Below, piece after piece: positions 25,627 to 34,309 of a stretch of DNA of 64,000 nucleotides. The notes below the pieces were generated by a model. It searched no databases and was not told the DNA's origin. It saw only the letters and a program-made list of their open reading frames with translations. The translations under genes were made by a program, and so were the position numbers. Location of the stretch: contig JAAESI010000224.1 in the NCBI GenBank assembly GCA_024229515.1, positions 58,567 through 122,566 on the forward strand, given 5' to 3'. Within the stretch, counting starts at the first letter, position 1. The number at the start of each line of letters is the position of its first letter. This DNA is from Pseudomonadota bacterium. Lineage in GTDB: Bacteria; Myxococcota_A; UBA796; UBA9615.

Positions 25627-26234
25627 TCGGGGCGGTCGGCCGTCACGCGGGCGTCACCGCGATCTGGACCCTGCGTCGCACATCGGCTCTGCTCCTCGCC
25701 GCCTCGCCCATCGTGGTCGTCGGGGTGATGAGCCAGAGCGAACTGCCCGGGGCCGCCTTTGCCTGCCTCTGCTCCCTGGCGGCGGTGCTGACGGCCGCGG
25801 TGGGATCGCTGAACGAGCCGGCACGAGGGATCTTCAGCCAGCCGAGCCTGACCCGCGTGCTCCCGCTGCTCCCCGTTCGTGACGATGCTCGGGACACCGT
25901 GACGGCGCTGACGGCGTGGATCCTGTCCCTCGGGGTCGCGGTCGTGGCGTGGCAGGTCGCGGCCCTCGTCGATGGCTTCGCGCCGGCCTCCTGGGAGTGG
26001 GGATGGGGCGTGCAACACCTGACCGTGCCGACCCTGCTGCTCGCCGCCGGGCTTCAACTCCCGGGCTGGGCCGCGGGGGTGCGCGCGTCGTCGGTGTCGT
26101 CGGCGGGCCGGTACGCGGTGCTGCTCCTCGCTGCCGCCGCGACGATCGGGTGTGCCGGGATCGCCAGCACCGCCTGCACGAGGACCTCGGCTGGCAGCTT
26201 CGCCTTGGCCTCCGCGTCATGGCCCCCGCGCTGA
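25623..26234 (+). CDS. ABC transporter permease, N-terminal half or first subunit
   Basis: From the ATG at 25623 there are five strongly hydrophobic segments (near residues 22-38, 45-65, 95-120, 135-150 and 158-180). After about residue 180 the sequence turns into Ser/Thr/Ala-rich filler (TRTSAGSFALASASWPPR), which does not look like a membrane protein tail. The next frame carries more plausible sequence (RLHEDLGWQLRLGLRVMAPAL) from the same point. So this and the next CDS may be one permease of about 405 residues broken by a frameshift near 26165, or two coupled subunits (TGATG overlap). Confidence 0.6.
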   Translation: MIGAVGRHAGVTAIWTLRRTSALLLAASPIVVVGVMSQSELPGAAFACLCSLAAVLTAAVGSLNEPARGIFSQPSLTRVLPLLPVRDDARDTVTALTAWILSLGVAVVAWQVAALVDGFAPASWEWGWGVQHLTVPTLLLAAGLQLPGWAAGVRASSVSSAGRYAVLLLAAAATIGCAGIASTACTRTSAGSFALASASWPPR

Positions 26235-26839
26235 TGATGATCGCGTTTGTCGAGTTCGCGGCCCTCGCAGGCCTGCTCCTCGATCCCGCCGACCTCCCCG
26301 TGCGGTTCCTCGCGATCCTCGGTCCGGCCGCCGGGATCGGCTTCCTGGTCTGGATCCCCGCGTTCGCCCCGCTCGGACTGGAAGGCAATCTCGCCGGAGG
26401 CGGCGGCAGCCACCCGGTCCAGGCGGGGGGCATGAAGCCGGCCTGGGCGGCGCTCCCGGTCAGCTTGTCGGACGTCCGTCGGGGAGCGCGCCGCAGCCTC
26501 CTCGTGACGGTGCTCGGCTCGGTCCTCCTGATCGCGGCGCTCCTGGCCGGCATGCACCACTTCCTGGGCGACTACCAACACGTACCGGGGGCGGTCTATG
26601 GCCTCGTCGGAGCCTGGGCCGTGCTCGGCGTCTTCGCCATGGCGCCAGTCCCTTCCGCGCTGCTTCTGGGGGACCGCGTCGACCGCCTGCTGTCCGCGGC
26701 CAACTGCGCGCTCCTGGTGCTGTTCGTGCTGTGGCGCCCGGTGTGGGAGTCGGTGCTCGAGGGGACCGGTGAGGGCTGGTGGGTCTACGCGATCGGTGCA
26801 GGGACGACGGCTACCCTGTGGTACTGCCTGGGGCGCTGA
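26234..26839 (+). CDS. ABC transporter permease, C-terminal half or second subunit
   Basis: The start is given as the ATG at 26234, which overlaps the previous stop (TGATG); another ATG lies at 26219. Six hydrophobic segments are visible (for example FVEFAALAGLLL, ILGPAAGIGFLVWIP, SLLVTVLGSVLLIAALLAG, VGAWAVLGVFAMAP, ANCALLVLFVLW). Plausible coding sequence in this frame continues upstream of the ATG to about 26165, favouring a frameshifted single gene. Together with the ATPase it should move an unknown substrate across the inner membrane. Confidence 0.58.
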   Translation: MMIAFVEFAALAGLLLDPADLPVRFLAILGPAAGIGFLVWIPAFAPLGLEGNLAGGGGSHPVQAGGMKPAWAALPVSLSDVRRGARRSLLVTVLGSVLLIAALLAGMHHFLGDYQHVPGAVYGLVGAWAVLGVFAMAPVPSALLLGDRVDRLLSAANCALLVLFVLWRPVWESVLEGTGEGWWVYAIGAGTTATLWYCLGR

Positions 26840-28468
26840 TCAGCGCGTGATCGTGATCTTCCGCCGCACCGGCACGTCCGTCGCTTCCATCACCGTGCCG
26901 TCGGGCCAGATCAGCTCCATCCGGTCGATGACGTCGACGTCTCCGAGCCCCACGTGGAACCGCGACGGGCTCTGACCCAGCGAACGCAGGTTCCACAGCT
27001 CGTCCATGTGCCTCCGGCCGCCCGCCTCGACGGTCAGCCGCGCGCCAAAACCGCCGGTGTTCTCGCCCACGCCCACGAGCTCGACCTCGGTCCACGCGCC
27101 GCTGCCGCAGGGGTTGGACCAGTACTGGGGCGGGCCGGTGTTGCCGGAGATCACGACGTCCAGGTAGCCGTCGCCCTCGAAGTCGCCGACGGCGAGCCCG
27201 AAGTGGGTGCGCGGCACGTCCCAGCCGACCAGTGAGGTGACCTCCTCGAAGCCGCCACCGGGCACCCCGTGGAACAGCGCGTCGCCCTGGCCCTCGAGCC
27301 AGCCGCCGGAGGACCCCAGCGGGGGACCGCCCGCCATCGGCATGTCGCGCCAGCCGTCGCCGTCCAGATCGAGCAGCTCCAGCGACCAGCCGGACCAGTC
27401 CGAGCTGGTGTCCAGCCCCTCGGGGCGGAGGCCGTAGGAGGCCGAGACTTCGATGAACAGGTCGTCGCTGCTAAGCAGGCAGATCTGGCTGCCAGTGTTG
27501 CTCATGCAGTAGTCCATGAAGCCGTCTTCGTTCAGGTCCGTGCCGGCGATGCCCATGCCGCTCATGAAGAGCGCGGTTCCGGTCTCTTCGGCGTCGTTGA
27601 CGAGGATCGGCACGCCGTCCGCGTCGTTGCCGTCGTTCCGATAGAAGGCGTTGGGCGGGGCGCCGGGGTTGCCGACGCGGTCGTACGGGACGAAGACATC
27701 CTGGTCGCCGTCGTTGTCCCGGTCGGTGATCACCGTCGAGATGGAGAAGCCGCCCACGTCGTAGGGGACGATCTCGTAGGCCATCGTCCAGTCGAGCGCG
27801 CCGCCCTCGTTCAAGTAGATCCGGTCCGGGGTCCCCGCCGGGGGCCCCCCGCCTCCGCCGTTGCCCGCCACCTGAATGCCGGGGAGGGACATGTCGAGGT
27901 CGCCGTCGCCGTCCAGATCGCCCAGCGCCATCGTGGACATGATCTCGTCGGCGACGGCGAAGTACGTCGGCGGCTCGAACAGCCCCTCACCGAGGTTGAA
28001 GGAGACGGCGAACGCGCCGGGCCCCACCAGGACCAGATCGGGGAGGTGGTCGCCGTTGAGGTCGGCCAGCACCTGGTTCATCAGGATGGATCCGCCCTGG
28101 CCCTGGGCCTCCCAGTTCGAGTCGATCTCCGTGAAGTGTCCGGTGCCGTCGTTGAGGTACGTGTACGGCGCCCCCACGGTGCGGTTGAAGACCAGGTCGA
28201 GGTCCCCGTCGCCGTCGATGTCGTCCGCCGCCACCGGCGCTCCCGCGGGCGATCCCAGAGGGCCGGGGGACGGGCTCAGCTCCGCGGTGATGCCGCGCTC
28301 GAGCCCCTCCTCGGTGAAGCGATCGATGCCGTCGACCGGGTCCGCGCAGAGGATCTCCTCGCCCGCTTCGAACCCGTCCGGAAGGTCCACCGGCGGCGGA
28401 GGCGGCTCCTCCGTAGGGCAGGCCGACAAGGCGAGGGCAAACACGAACGCGGCGGCGGAGAGCTTCAT
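26840..28468 (-). CDS. CRTAC1-type lipoprotein (FG-GAP repeats plus ASPIC/UnbV)
   Basis: The ATG at 28468 gives a lipobox LALSAC (Cys18) and a Pro-rich linker. The family-like opening CADPVDGIDRFTEEGLERGI follows. Then come repeated calcium-loop blades (DDIDGDGDLDLVF, ADLNGDHLPDLVLVG, DRDNDGDQDVFVP) as in an FG-GAP/integrin-type beta-propeller. The C-terminal part (LGDVDVIDRMELIWPDGTV, ARLTVEAGGR) is the ASPIC/UnbV domain. Such proteins are exported and often adhesive. It is the first of four paralogs in this window. It overlaps the upstream gene by ATGA. Confidence 0.85.
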   Translation of the reverse strand: MKLSAAAFVFALALSACPTEEPPPPPVDLPDGFEAGEEILCADPVDGIDRFTEEGLERGITAELSPSPGPLGSPAGAPVAADDIDGDGDLDLVFNRTVGAPYTYLNDGTGHFTEIDSNWEAQGQGGSILMNQVLADLNGDHLPDLVLVGPGAFAVSFNLGEGLFEPPTYFAVADEIMSTMALGDLDGDGDLDMSLPGIQVAGNGGGGGPPAGTPDRIYLNEGGALDWTMAYEIVPYDVGGFSISTVITDRDNDGDQDVFVPYDRVGNPGAPPNAFYRNDGNDADGVPILVNDAEETGTALFMSGMGIAGTDLNEDGFMDYCMSNTGSQICLLSSDDLFIEVSASYGLRPEGLDTSSDWSGWSLELLDLDGDGWRDMPMAGGPPLGSSGGWLEGQGDALFHGVPGGGFEEVTSLVGWDVPRTHFGLAVGDFEGDGYLDVVISGNTGPPQYWSNPCGSGAWTEVELVGVGENTGGFGARLTVEAGGRRHMDELWNLRSLGQSPSRFHVGLGDVDVIDRMELIWPDGTVMEATDVPVRRKITITR

Positions 28469-28986
28469 GGGCGACTGGATGGTTCCACAGGATGACGGGG
28501 GCCGCTCGGGCCGCTTGGGGGCTCCTGCACCTGCTGGTGCAGCACGAAGTTTCGGTCCAGCGCCGCGTCGATGGCCGGCAGCGGCGCCACGGGGGCGATG
28601 ACGGGGCCCGCGATCCGCTCTCCCTCGTCCATCCGCCCGTTGGCGTTGGCGTCCCGCACGATCAGCACGGAGGCGTGCGGCGGCATCGGGATTGCGAGCC
28701 GGATCGGCCACTCCGGCTTCAGCCCCTCACTGCGCCACGCGAAGCTCGGCTGGCCCCCCAGCTTGGGGTGGCCGTTGGAGTTGAGTTCGTCCTTGTCCCA
28801 GCCCAGCAGGAGCAGCCGCACGGGGCCGTCGATCGAGGCACTGCGAGGCTTCAGGTCCACCACCAGTTCGGTGGCGAAGTCGGCCAACTCGACCCGCCCG
28901 CCCGGCACCACGCGCTTGCGTCGGTCCTCCGGGCAGCCGGCCAGGAGCACCGCGAGGACCATCAGGAGCACGGCGCGGCGAAGCAT
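28465..28986 (-). CDS. Small lipoprotein upstream of a CRTAC1 gene
   Basis: The 173-residue product has a lipobox VLLAGC (Cys18) and basic residues just after (EDRRKRV). The mature part reads as one beta domain containing an acidic DxNxNxxxDxxE-like loop (VRDANANGRMDEGERIAG), a possible single calcium site. A Pro-rich tail ends the protein. The gene is first in an operon with the CRTAC1 protein (ATGA overlap) and divergent from the membrane glycosyltransferase gene, only 24 bases away. Family not recognised. Confidence 0.68.
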   Translation of the reverse strand: MLRRAVLLMVLAVLLAGCPEDRRKRVVPGGRVELADFATELVVDLKPRSASIDGPVRLLLLGWDKDELNSNGHPKLGGQPSFAWRSEGLKPEWPIRLAIPMPPHASVLIVRDANANGRMDEGERIAGPVIAPVAPLPAIDAALDRNFVLHQQVQEPPSGPSGPRHPVEPSSRP

Positions 28987-29010
28987 CGACGCAGTCTAGA
29001 CTGCGGTCAG

Positions 29011-31563
29011 GTGAACAGCGCTCATACCCTGCTGACGGCCCTGGCGCTGCTCGCCACGCTCCTGGCCCCCGCTCCGGCCGACGCCGCCACCCTCCGGGGG
29101 CAGGTCACCGACCCGTCGCCGCACATCGCGCGGGAAGCCCGCATCGTCACCAGCCTCGACCTGAGCCGCCCCGATCAGCCGATCGCGCGGGCCGCGATCG
29201 ATCCCGTCACGGGCGAATTCGCCATCGACTTCGAGCCCCCCAACCAACCGTTCTGGGTCGTCGTCTACGAGCGCTTCCGGCCGGTCGCCGGCCCCCCCTT
29301 CGACATCTGGCTCCCCATCGACCTGATGCCCATGACCGAGGTCCCCGACGAGCCGATGACGCTCCCGGGCGTCGATCCGGTCCCGTTGATGAAGCAGGGC
29401 AAGCTCAGCCTCGACGCGGACGTCGTGACGAAGTGGCTGATCGTCGTCTTCGGCGTGCTCGGCCTCGGCTTCGCGGTGCGGTTCGGCCTGCGGCGGATGG
29501 CGAAACCGCAGGGTCCCGAGTGCGCACCGCTTCAGGCCCGTGCGCCTCCCCCGGTGAGCCGTCGGGAGGCCGGCGGACTGGCGGCCATCGTGGCGGCCGG
29601 GATCGTGCTGAGGGTGGACGGGATCGCGTCCACGTCGTTCGATCTGCTCGAGCTGTCGTACACCCCCGGGATCGGCCGGCCGGTGCCCCCGCCGACGAAC
29701 CTCGCCGACCTCGCCCAGGAGATCGCGGCGCTCCACTGCCTCGACCTGACCCACCCGCCCGGCTACCACGTGATCACCGGCCTGTTCGGGCTCGCGGGCT
29801 CGGCCGAGTGGCTCCTGCGGGTGCCCGCGCTGCTGTCCTCGATCGGCACCCTCATGCTGTTGTGGTGGCTGTTCCGGCGCTGGAGCGCGGCCATCGGGCT
29901 GGGCGCGGCCGCGGTCTTCTCGCTGTCCGCCCCCGCCATCTACTTCGGCCAGGACGCCACCCCGTACGCCTCCACCGGGCTGCTCGCGCTCGCTTCCGCC
30001 GCCCTGCTCATGCGGGCGCTGGAGCGGGGCACCAACCGGGCCTGGAGCGCCTTCTTCGGCTACCTCGTGGCCGGCTTCTTCCTGCACTACACGATGGCGA
30101 TCGTTGGCCTCGGCATGGTCGGTTTGCTCGCGCTGTTGGCGTGGACCAAGCGGGCGGATCCGCGCTGGGCCGCCGCCATCGGACGCGCCACCGGTCCGGC
30201 CCTCGGCTGGGCGCCGCTGCCGCTGCTGTGGACGTGGCTGCACTTCTCGTCCCACCCGACCATCGCCGGCTACACGCGGCTCTTCTCCGACCCCTACATT
30301 CCCGGCGCGGGGCTGCTGTCGTGGACCTGGGACTTCTGGACCGTGACCGCCGGGATGTACGTCGACGTGATGCACCCCTCGGCCATCGCGGCAGCGGTGC
30401 TCTTCGGGCTCGGGCTGCACACCATCCTCCGGCCCCGCGAGGGCGGCGGCGGCATCGATCCGACCTTCGGGGTGCTGCTGCTGGCGATGACCGGCACCTA
30501 CTTCTTCAGCGTGCGGTTCTTCTACGTCGGCCAGCTGGAGGTGCTCGCGGGCAAGGCGCTGTACGCCTTCCGGTGGGTCGGCTGGTTCGTGCCCCTGGTC
30601 CTCGGAACCGCCGTACTGGGAGCGGCTCGAGGTGCGGGTCCGGCGGCGCTTCGAGGGGTGCTCGTGGCGGTCTGGATCGTCGGCGTGGGGATGGCCACGG
30701 TGACGCAGGTCCGCGAGCCGCCCCGCCCCGACTACGAGGGCGTCGCCCACTTCGTCCGGGACGAGCTGGAGAACCGGGACGGCCTCGCGACCCTGCCCGC
30801 CTGGTTCATGCGCGGAAACATCGCCTGGTACCTGCTCAGCACGGACGCCGACATGCGCCGCATCCCCGAAGAGGGCGACGGCATGTGGCTGCTCGACGGC
30901 AAGGAGATCGCGCTCGAGTCGATCCACCCGTCCCTGCCGTTCCAGACCACCGCCCGCAACACCTTCATCGACCGCCTGTGGGTCGCCCAGGTCGACGAGC
31001 GCATGTACGGACGCGCCAAGTTCCGCACCGAGGTCGCCGACCAGGCGGTCGCCTGGGCGATGGAGACGATGGTCCACGACGGCACCTGGGAGTTCGACCG
31101 GATCAAGCTCCACCGGTTCGTGCGCAAGCCCGGGGATCCGCCCGGCCCGCCGACGCCGGTGACCCTGAGCTCGGACCTCACGGTCGCCCACCACCGCACC
31201 TGGCCGGGGCTGACCGAGGGCGCCGGCTTCGTGCCCCCCGATCAGCTCACGCTGCCGGAGCGGCTGGGCCCGACGGTGCTGCACAACGCCCCGATGAGCC
31301 CCGGGTGCGTCGATTGGACCTTCCTCAGCCTGCGGGAGGAGCTCGACCCCAACGCGCCGAACCACTGGTACCTCAACGCCCGGATGGAGCTGCCGCCGGA
31401 CGCACCGCTGCCGGAGGTGGCGGCCGAAGGGGAGGCCCGCATGCTGGTCACGAGGCAGGCCGACATCCTGCGGATCGACGCCATCGGAGGTCCCTGCGGA
31501 GGCCCGCCGTTGACGCTTCGGGTGCGCCCGGGGAGCCGTCGGTTGCCCGTGCCGGGGCCCTGA
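29011..31563 (+). CDS. GT39-like multi-pass membrane protein
   Basis: The GTG at 29011 begins a signal-like sequence (LLTALALLATLLAPAPADA); the ORF is open far upstream but without coding character. Residues about 25-125 form an exported beta domain (LRGQVTDPSPHIAREARIV). A first membrane helix follows near 140. About ten further hydrophobic segments occur to residue 570, with the pattern of polyprenyl-phosphate-sugar glycosyltransferases (GT39/ArnT type: THPPGYHVITGLFGL, FSLSAPAIYFGQDATPYAS). The C-terminal 280 residues are soluble. The donor and target are unknown. At 850 residues it is larger than typical GT39 enzymes. Confidence 0.7.
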   Translation: MNSAHTLLTALALLATLLAPAPADAATLRGQVTDPSPHIAREARIVTSLDLSRPDQPIARAAIDPVTGEFAIDFEPPNQPFWVVVYERFRPVAGPPFDIWLPIDLMPMTEVPDEPMTLPGVDPVPLMKQGKLSLDADVVTKWLIVVFGVLGLGFAVRFGLRRMAKPQGPECAPLQARAPPPVSRREAGGLAAIVAAGIVLRVDGIASTSFDLLELSYTPGIGRPVPPPTNLADLAQEIAALHCLDLTHPPGYHVITGLFGLAGSAEWLLRVPALLSSIGTLMLLWWLFRRWSAAIGLGAAAVFSLSAPAIYFGQDATPYASTGLLALASAALLMRALERGTNRAWSAFFGYLVAGFFLHYTMAIVGLGMVGLLALLAWTKRADPRWAAAIGRATGPALGWAPLPLLWTWLHFSSHPTIAGYTRLFSDPYIPGAGLLSWTWDFWTVTAGMYVDVMHPSAIAAAVLFGLGLHTILRPREGGGGIDPTFGVLLLAMTGTYFFSVRFFYVGQLEVLAGKALYAFRWVGWFVPLVLGTAVLGAARGAGPAALRGVLVAVWIVGVGMATVTQVREPPRPDYEGVAHFVRDELENRDGLATLPAWFMRGNIAWYLLSTDADMRRIPEEGDGMWLLDGKEIALESIHPSLPFQTTARNTFIDRLWVAQVDERMYGRAKFRTEVADQAVAWAMETMVHDGTWEFDRIKLHRFVRKPGDPPGPPTPVTLSSDLTVAHHRTWPGLTEGAGFVPPDQLTLPERLGPTVLHNAPMSPGCVDWTFLSLREELDPNAPNHWYLNARMELPPDAPLPEVAAEGEARMLVTRQADILRIDAIGGPCGGPPLTLRVRPGSRRLPVPGP

Positions 31564-31585
31564 CCCGTTGGGTACATTGACGGTG

Positions 31586-33898
31586 ATGGCCCGCCCTGCA
31601 CCGATCCTGCTGCTCCTGGTCCCGCTGCTGGCGGCGTGCCCGAAGGAGGAGGAGCCGGTCCCGGGGCCCGGGTTCACCTACGGCGACGAGATCGAGTGCG
31701 AGAGCCCCACCAGCGGCTGGGATCGCTTCTCCGAGGAGGCCGCGACCCGCGGACTGAGCAAGTCGATCGTGAACCCCCAGGAGGTCTTCGGGATCGAGAT
31801 CTACGGGCGCGGCGGCGGACTCGTAGCGCAGGACATGGACGATGACGGCGACCTCGACCTCGTCATCAACCAGGTCACCGGGAGCCCGGATTTCTACGCC
31901 AACGACGGCTCCGGTCGGTTCACGCTGATGGACACCACCGTCGGAGGCGCCGTGGGCCGCCCCCTGGGCGTGGCGGCCGCAGATCTGGACGGGGACGACC
32001 TGCCCGAGCTGTTCTTCGCCTCCGGCAACAACGTGCTCATGGTGGCCAACCTCGGAGGGTTCGCATTCGCCGACGTCGTGCGGGCGGTCCCGGAGGACTT
32101 CATCGATCCCACCGCGGCCCCGCTGAGCTTCGCCCTCGGCGACGTGGACGGCGACGAAGACCTCGACCTCGCCATCTCCGTGACCGGCGGCTCCGGCGGG
32201 CCCGGCGACTCGGACCCCGTGCCCGACGTGCTCATGCTGAACAGCGGCGACGGCACCTTCACGCTCGGCCAGGAGCTGTACGCCTCCCCCGAAGGCTCGG
32301 TGACGCAGGTCACCGTCATCACCGACCGCGACCTCGACGGCGACCAGGACATCTTCATCCCCAACGACCGGGGCCCCGTCTCCGCTTTCTACCGAAACGA
32401 CGGCGACGGCACGTTCGTCAACGACGCCCACGAGATCAACGCCGCCATCGACATGGCCGCCATGGGGGCCGACAACTGGGACCTCAACGGCGACGGCGAC
32501 CTCGACTACTGCCTCTCGGACGTGGGCCCCATCCGCTGCCTGATCAGCGACGGCGCCGGCGGCTACTTCGAGGGCGGCGCGGCGCTCGGGCTGTACCCCG
32601 CCGAGCCGGTCGCGGTGCACCCCAGCACGGTCGGGTGGGCCTACGAGATGGCCGACCTGAACGGCGACGGCCTCATCGACGCGGTGCAGGCGAGCGGGCC
32701 CTGCCCGGGCACCGCGGGCGAGGGCACGCTCGACATCCCCGACCTGATCTGGGCCGGCACCGCCGATGGCGGCTTCGTCGACGTCACCGCCGACACCATC
32801 TTCGGCGACCCCGCCCCCAACTACGGCCTCGCCGCGGCCGACTTCGACGGAGACGGCTTCCAGGACCTCGTCGTCGCCGGCCCCGACGCGCCCCCCACGC
32901 TGTTCATGAACAGCTGCAGCGACGGCGCGTGGGTCGAGTTCGACCTCGTCGGTCCCCCCGCCAACCGCCAGGGCTACGGCGCCCGGGTGTTCGTGGACGG
33001 CGGTGGCGAGGTGCGCCAGCGGGAGCTGTGGACACTCCGAGGACAGGCCCAGGGGCCCGCCCGGCTGCACTTCGGGCTCGGCGATCTGGATCTCGTGGAC
33101 ACCGTGACGGTGCTCTGGCCCGACGGGCGGGTCTCGGTCAGCGAGTCCGTGCCCACCCGGCGTCGGATCACCGTCGACTGGGCCGAATCGGCCGATGGCG
33201 GCTTCGTTCCCCCCGGCGACGACGACGACGACGCAGCCGACGACGACGACACCACGCCCGACGACGGCACCGGTCCGGTCCAGGCCGGCAAGGGCGAGAT
33301 CGTCATCGAGGGCAGCGCCTTCCCCGCCAGCGGAGGCCCCGGCGGCTCGCAGCTGGAATGGCTGACGGTGACCTCCAGCCACGCGCCCGAGGTGTTCCGC
33401 GCCACCAACGCGACGGGCACCTACACGATGGTCGTGCCCGAGGATGCTCCCGTCACCGTGACCATCACCGGCGACGGGTACGTGCCCACGGTCACCCCCA
33501 TCGACACCACGTGGCAGCGCACCCCCAACAGCGGCCTGTTCCACGCGATCTTCGACGACGTCGCCTACGAACAGTTCATGCAGAACCTGTTCGGCGGCCC
33601 CGCCGAGGCCGGGAAGGCGTCGATCTGGTTCCAGATGGGCGCCGGGGGAACCGACTTCCTCTACGGCACCTCCGTCGAGATCGACGCCGACTACGGCGCG
33701 GTGTGGGCCTTCGGCGGCGATCAGCCCGTCGCCGGCAACGAGCTCGTCGAGGGCGCCAGCTTCGTCGGCTTCAGCAACGTGCCCGCCGGACCGTTGAACG
33801 TGACGCTGACGACACCCGACGGAGAGGTCTGCGACGGACGGACCAGCTTCGACGTCGTCGGCGACAGCCTCATGCAAGTGGTCTTCCTCTGTCCGTGA
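31586..33898 (+). CDS. CRTAC1-type lipoprotein with a poly-Asp linker and an added C-terminal domain
   Basis: The ATG at 31586 gives a lipobox LLAAC (Cys17-18) and the shared opening CESPTSGWDRFSEEAATRGL. Several calcium-loop blades (DDDGDLDLVINQ, LDGDDLPELFFAS, DRDLDGDQDIFIP, DFDGDGFQDLVVAG) and an ASPIC/UnbV part (LGDLDLVDTVTVLWPDGR) follow. Unlike its paralogs it then has a short Asp linker (DDDDDAADDDDTTPDDG) and about 220 further residues with a carboxypeptidase-regulatory-like start (VVPEDAPVTVTITGDGYVPTVTP). It is probably a surface adhesin or matrix protein with two modules. Start site and length seem complete. Confidence 0.82.
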   Translation: MARPAPILLLLVPLLAACPKEEEPVPGPGFTYGDEIECESPTSGWDRFSEEAATRGLSKSIVNPQEVFGIEIYGRGGGLVAQDMDDDGDLDLVINQVTGSPDFYANDGSGRFTLMDTTVGGAVGRPLGVAAADLDGDDLPELFFASGNNVLMVANLGGFAFADVVRAVPEDFIDPTAAPLSFALGDVDGDEDLDLAISVTGGSGGPGDSDPVPDVLMLNSGDGTFTLGQELYASPEGSVTQVTVITDRDLDGDQDIFIPNDRGPVSAFYRNDGDGTFVNDAHEINAAIDMAAMGADNWDLNGDGDLDYCLSDVGPIRCLISDGAGGYFEGGAALGLYPAEPVAVHPSTVGWAYEMADLNGDGLIDAVQASGPCPGTAGEGTLDIPDLIWAGTADGGFVDVTADTIFGDPAPNYGLAAADFDGDGFQDLVVAGPDAPPTLFMNSCSDGAWVEFDLVGPPANRQGYGARVFVDGGGEVRQRELWTLRGQAQGPARLHFGLGDLDLVDTVTVLWPDGRVSVSESVPTRRRITVDWAESADGGFVPPGDDDDDAADDDDTTPDDGTGPVQAGKGEIVIEGSAFPASGGPGGSQLEWLTVTSSHAPEVFRATNATGTYTMVVPEDAPVTVTITGDGYVPTVTPIDTTWQRTPNSGLFHAIFDDVAYEQFMQNLFGGPAEAGKASIWFQMGAGGTDFLYGTSVEIDADYGAVWAFGGDQPVAGNELVEGASFVGFSNVPAGPLNVTLTTPDGEVCDGRTSFDVVGDSLMQVVFLCP

Positions 33899-33914
33899 GG
33901 GCTAGACTTCGCCG

Positions 33915-34304
33915 ATGCCTGACTCCGAAGCGGTGACCCAGGGTGTGCGCGTGACCGTTCGGTCGCAGTACCTGCCCCAGCACAGCAGCCCCCAGGCGGC
34001 CCAGTGGGTCTTCGCCTACACCGTTCGCATCACCAACGAGGGCAGCGTCCCCGTGAAGCTGTTGACGCGCCATTGGGTCATCACCGATGGCGAGGGCACC
34101 CGCCGCGAGGGCAAGGGCCCCGGCGTGGTCGGCGCGCAGCCACGACTGGAGCCCGGTCAGGCCTTCGAATACACCTCCGGGTGCCCGCTTCCGACCCCCG
34201 CGGGGGAGATGCACGGCACCTACCAGATGGTGACCGACGGCGGCGATGCGTTCGACGCCGAGGTCGCAGCCGTCGAACTCAGCGAGCCCCTCGCCTTCAA
34301 CTAG
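33915..34304 (+). CDS. apaG: ApaG-domain protein
   Basis: The 129-residue product matches the ApaG (DUF525) fold along its full length. It shows VTVRSQYLPQHS, FAYTVRITNEG, LLTRHWVITDG, GVVGAQPRLEPGQAFEYTSGC and TPAGEMHGTYQMV. ApaG is a small cytoplasmic beta-sandwich linked to magnesium/cobalt tolerance and diadenosine tetraphosphate levels; its exact role is not settled. The family length and conserved motifs are intact. The next gene begins 5 bases later, suggesting an operon with the STAND ATPase. Confidence 0.92.
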   Translation: MPDSEAVTQGVRVTVRSQYLPQHSSPQAAQWVFAYTVRITNEGSVPVKLLTRHWVITDGEGTRREGKGPGVVGAQPRLEPGQAFEYTSGCPLPTPAGEMHGTYQMVTDGGDAFDAEVAAVELSEPLAFN

Positions 34305-34309
34305 GTCCC

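Noticed and set aside
31448..33877. An 809-codon open frame on the minus strand
   Set aside because: It is a Val/Gly/Asp-rich shadow of the CRTAC1 gene on the plus strand; no domain and no plausible start.
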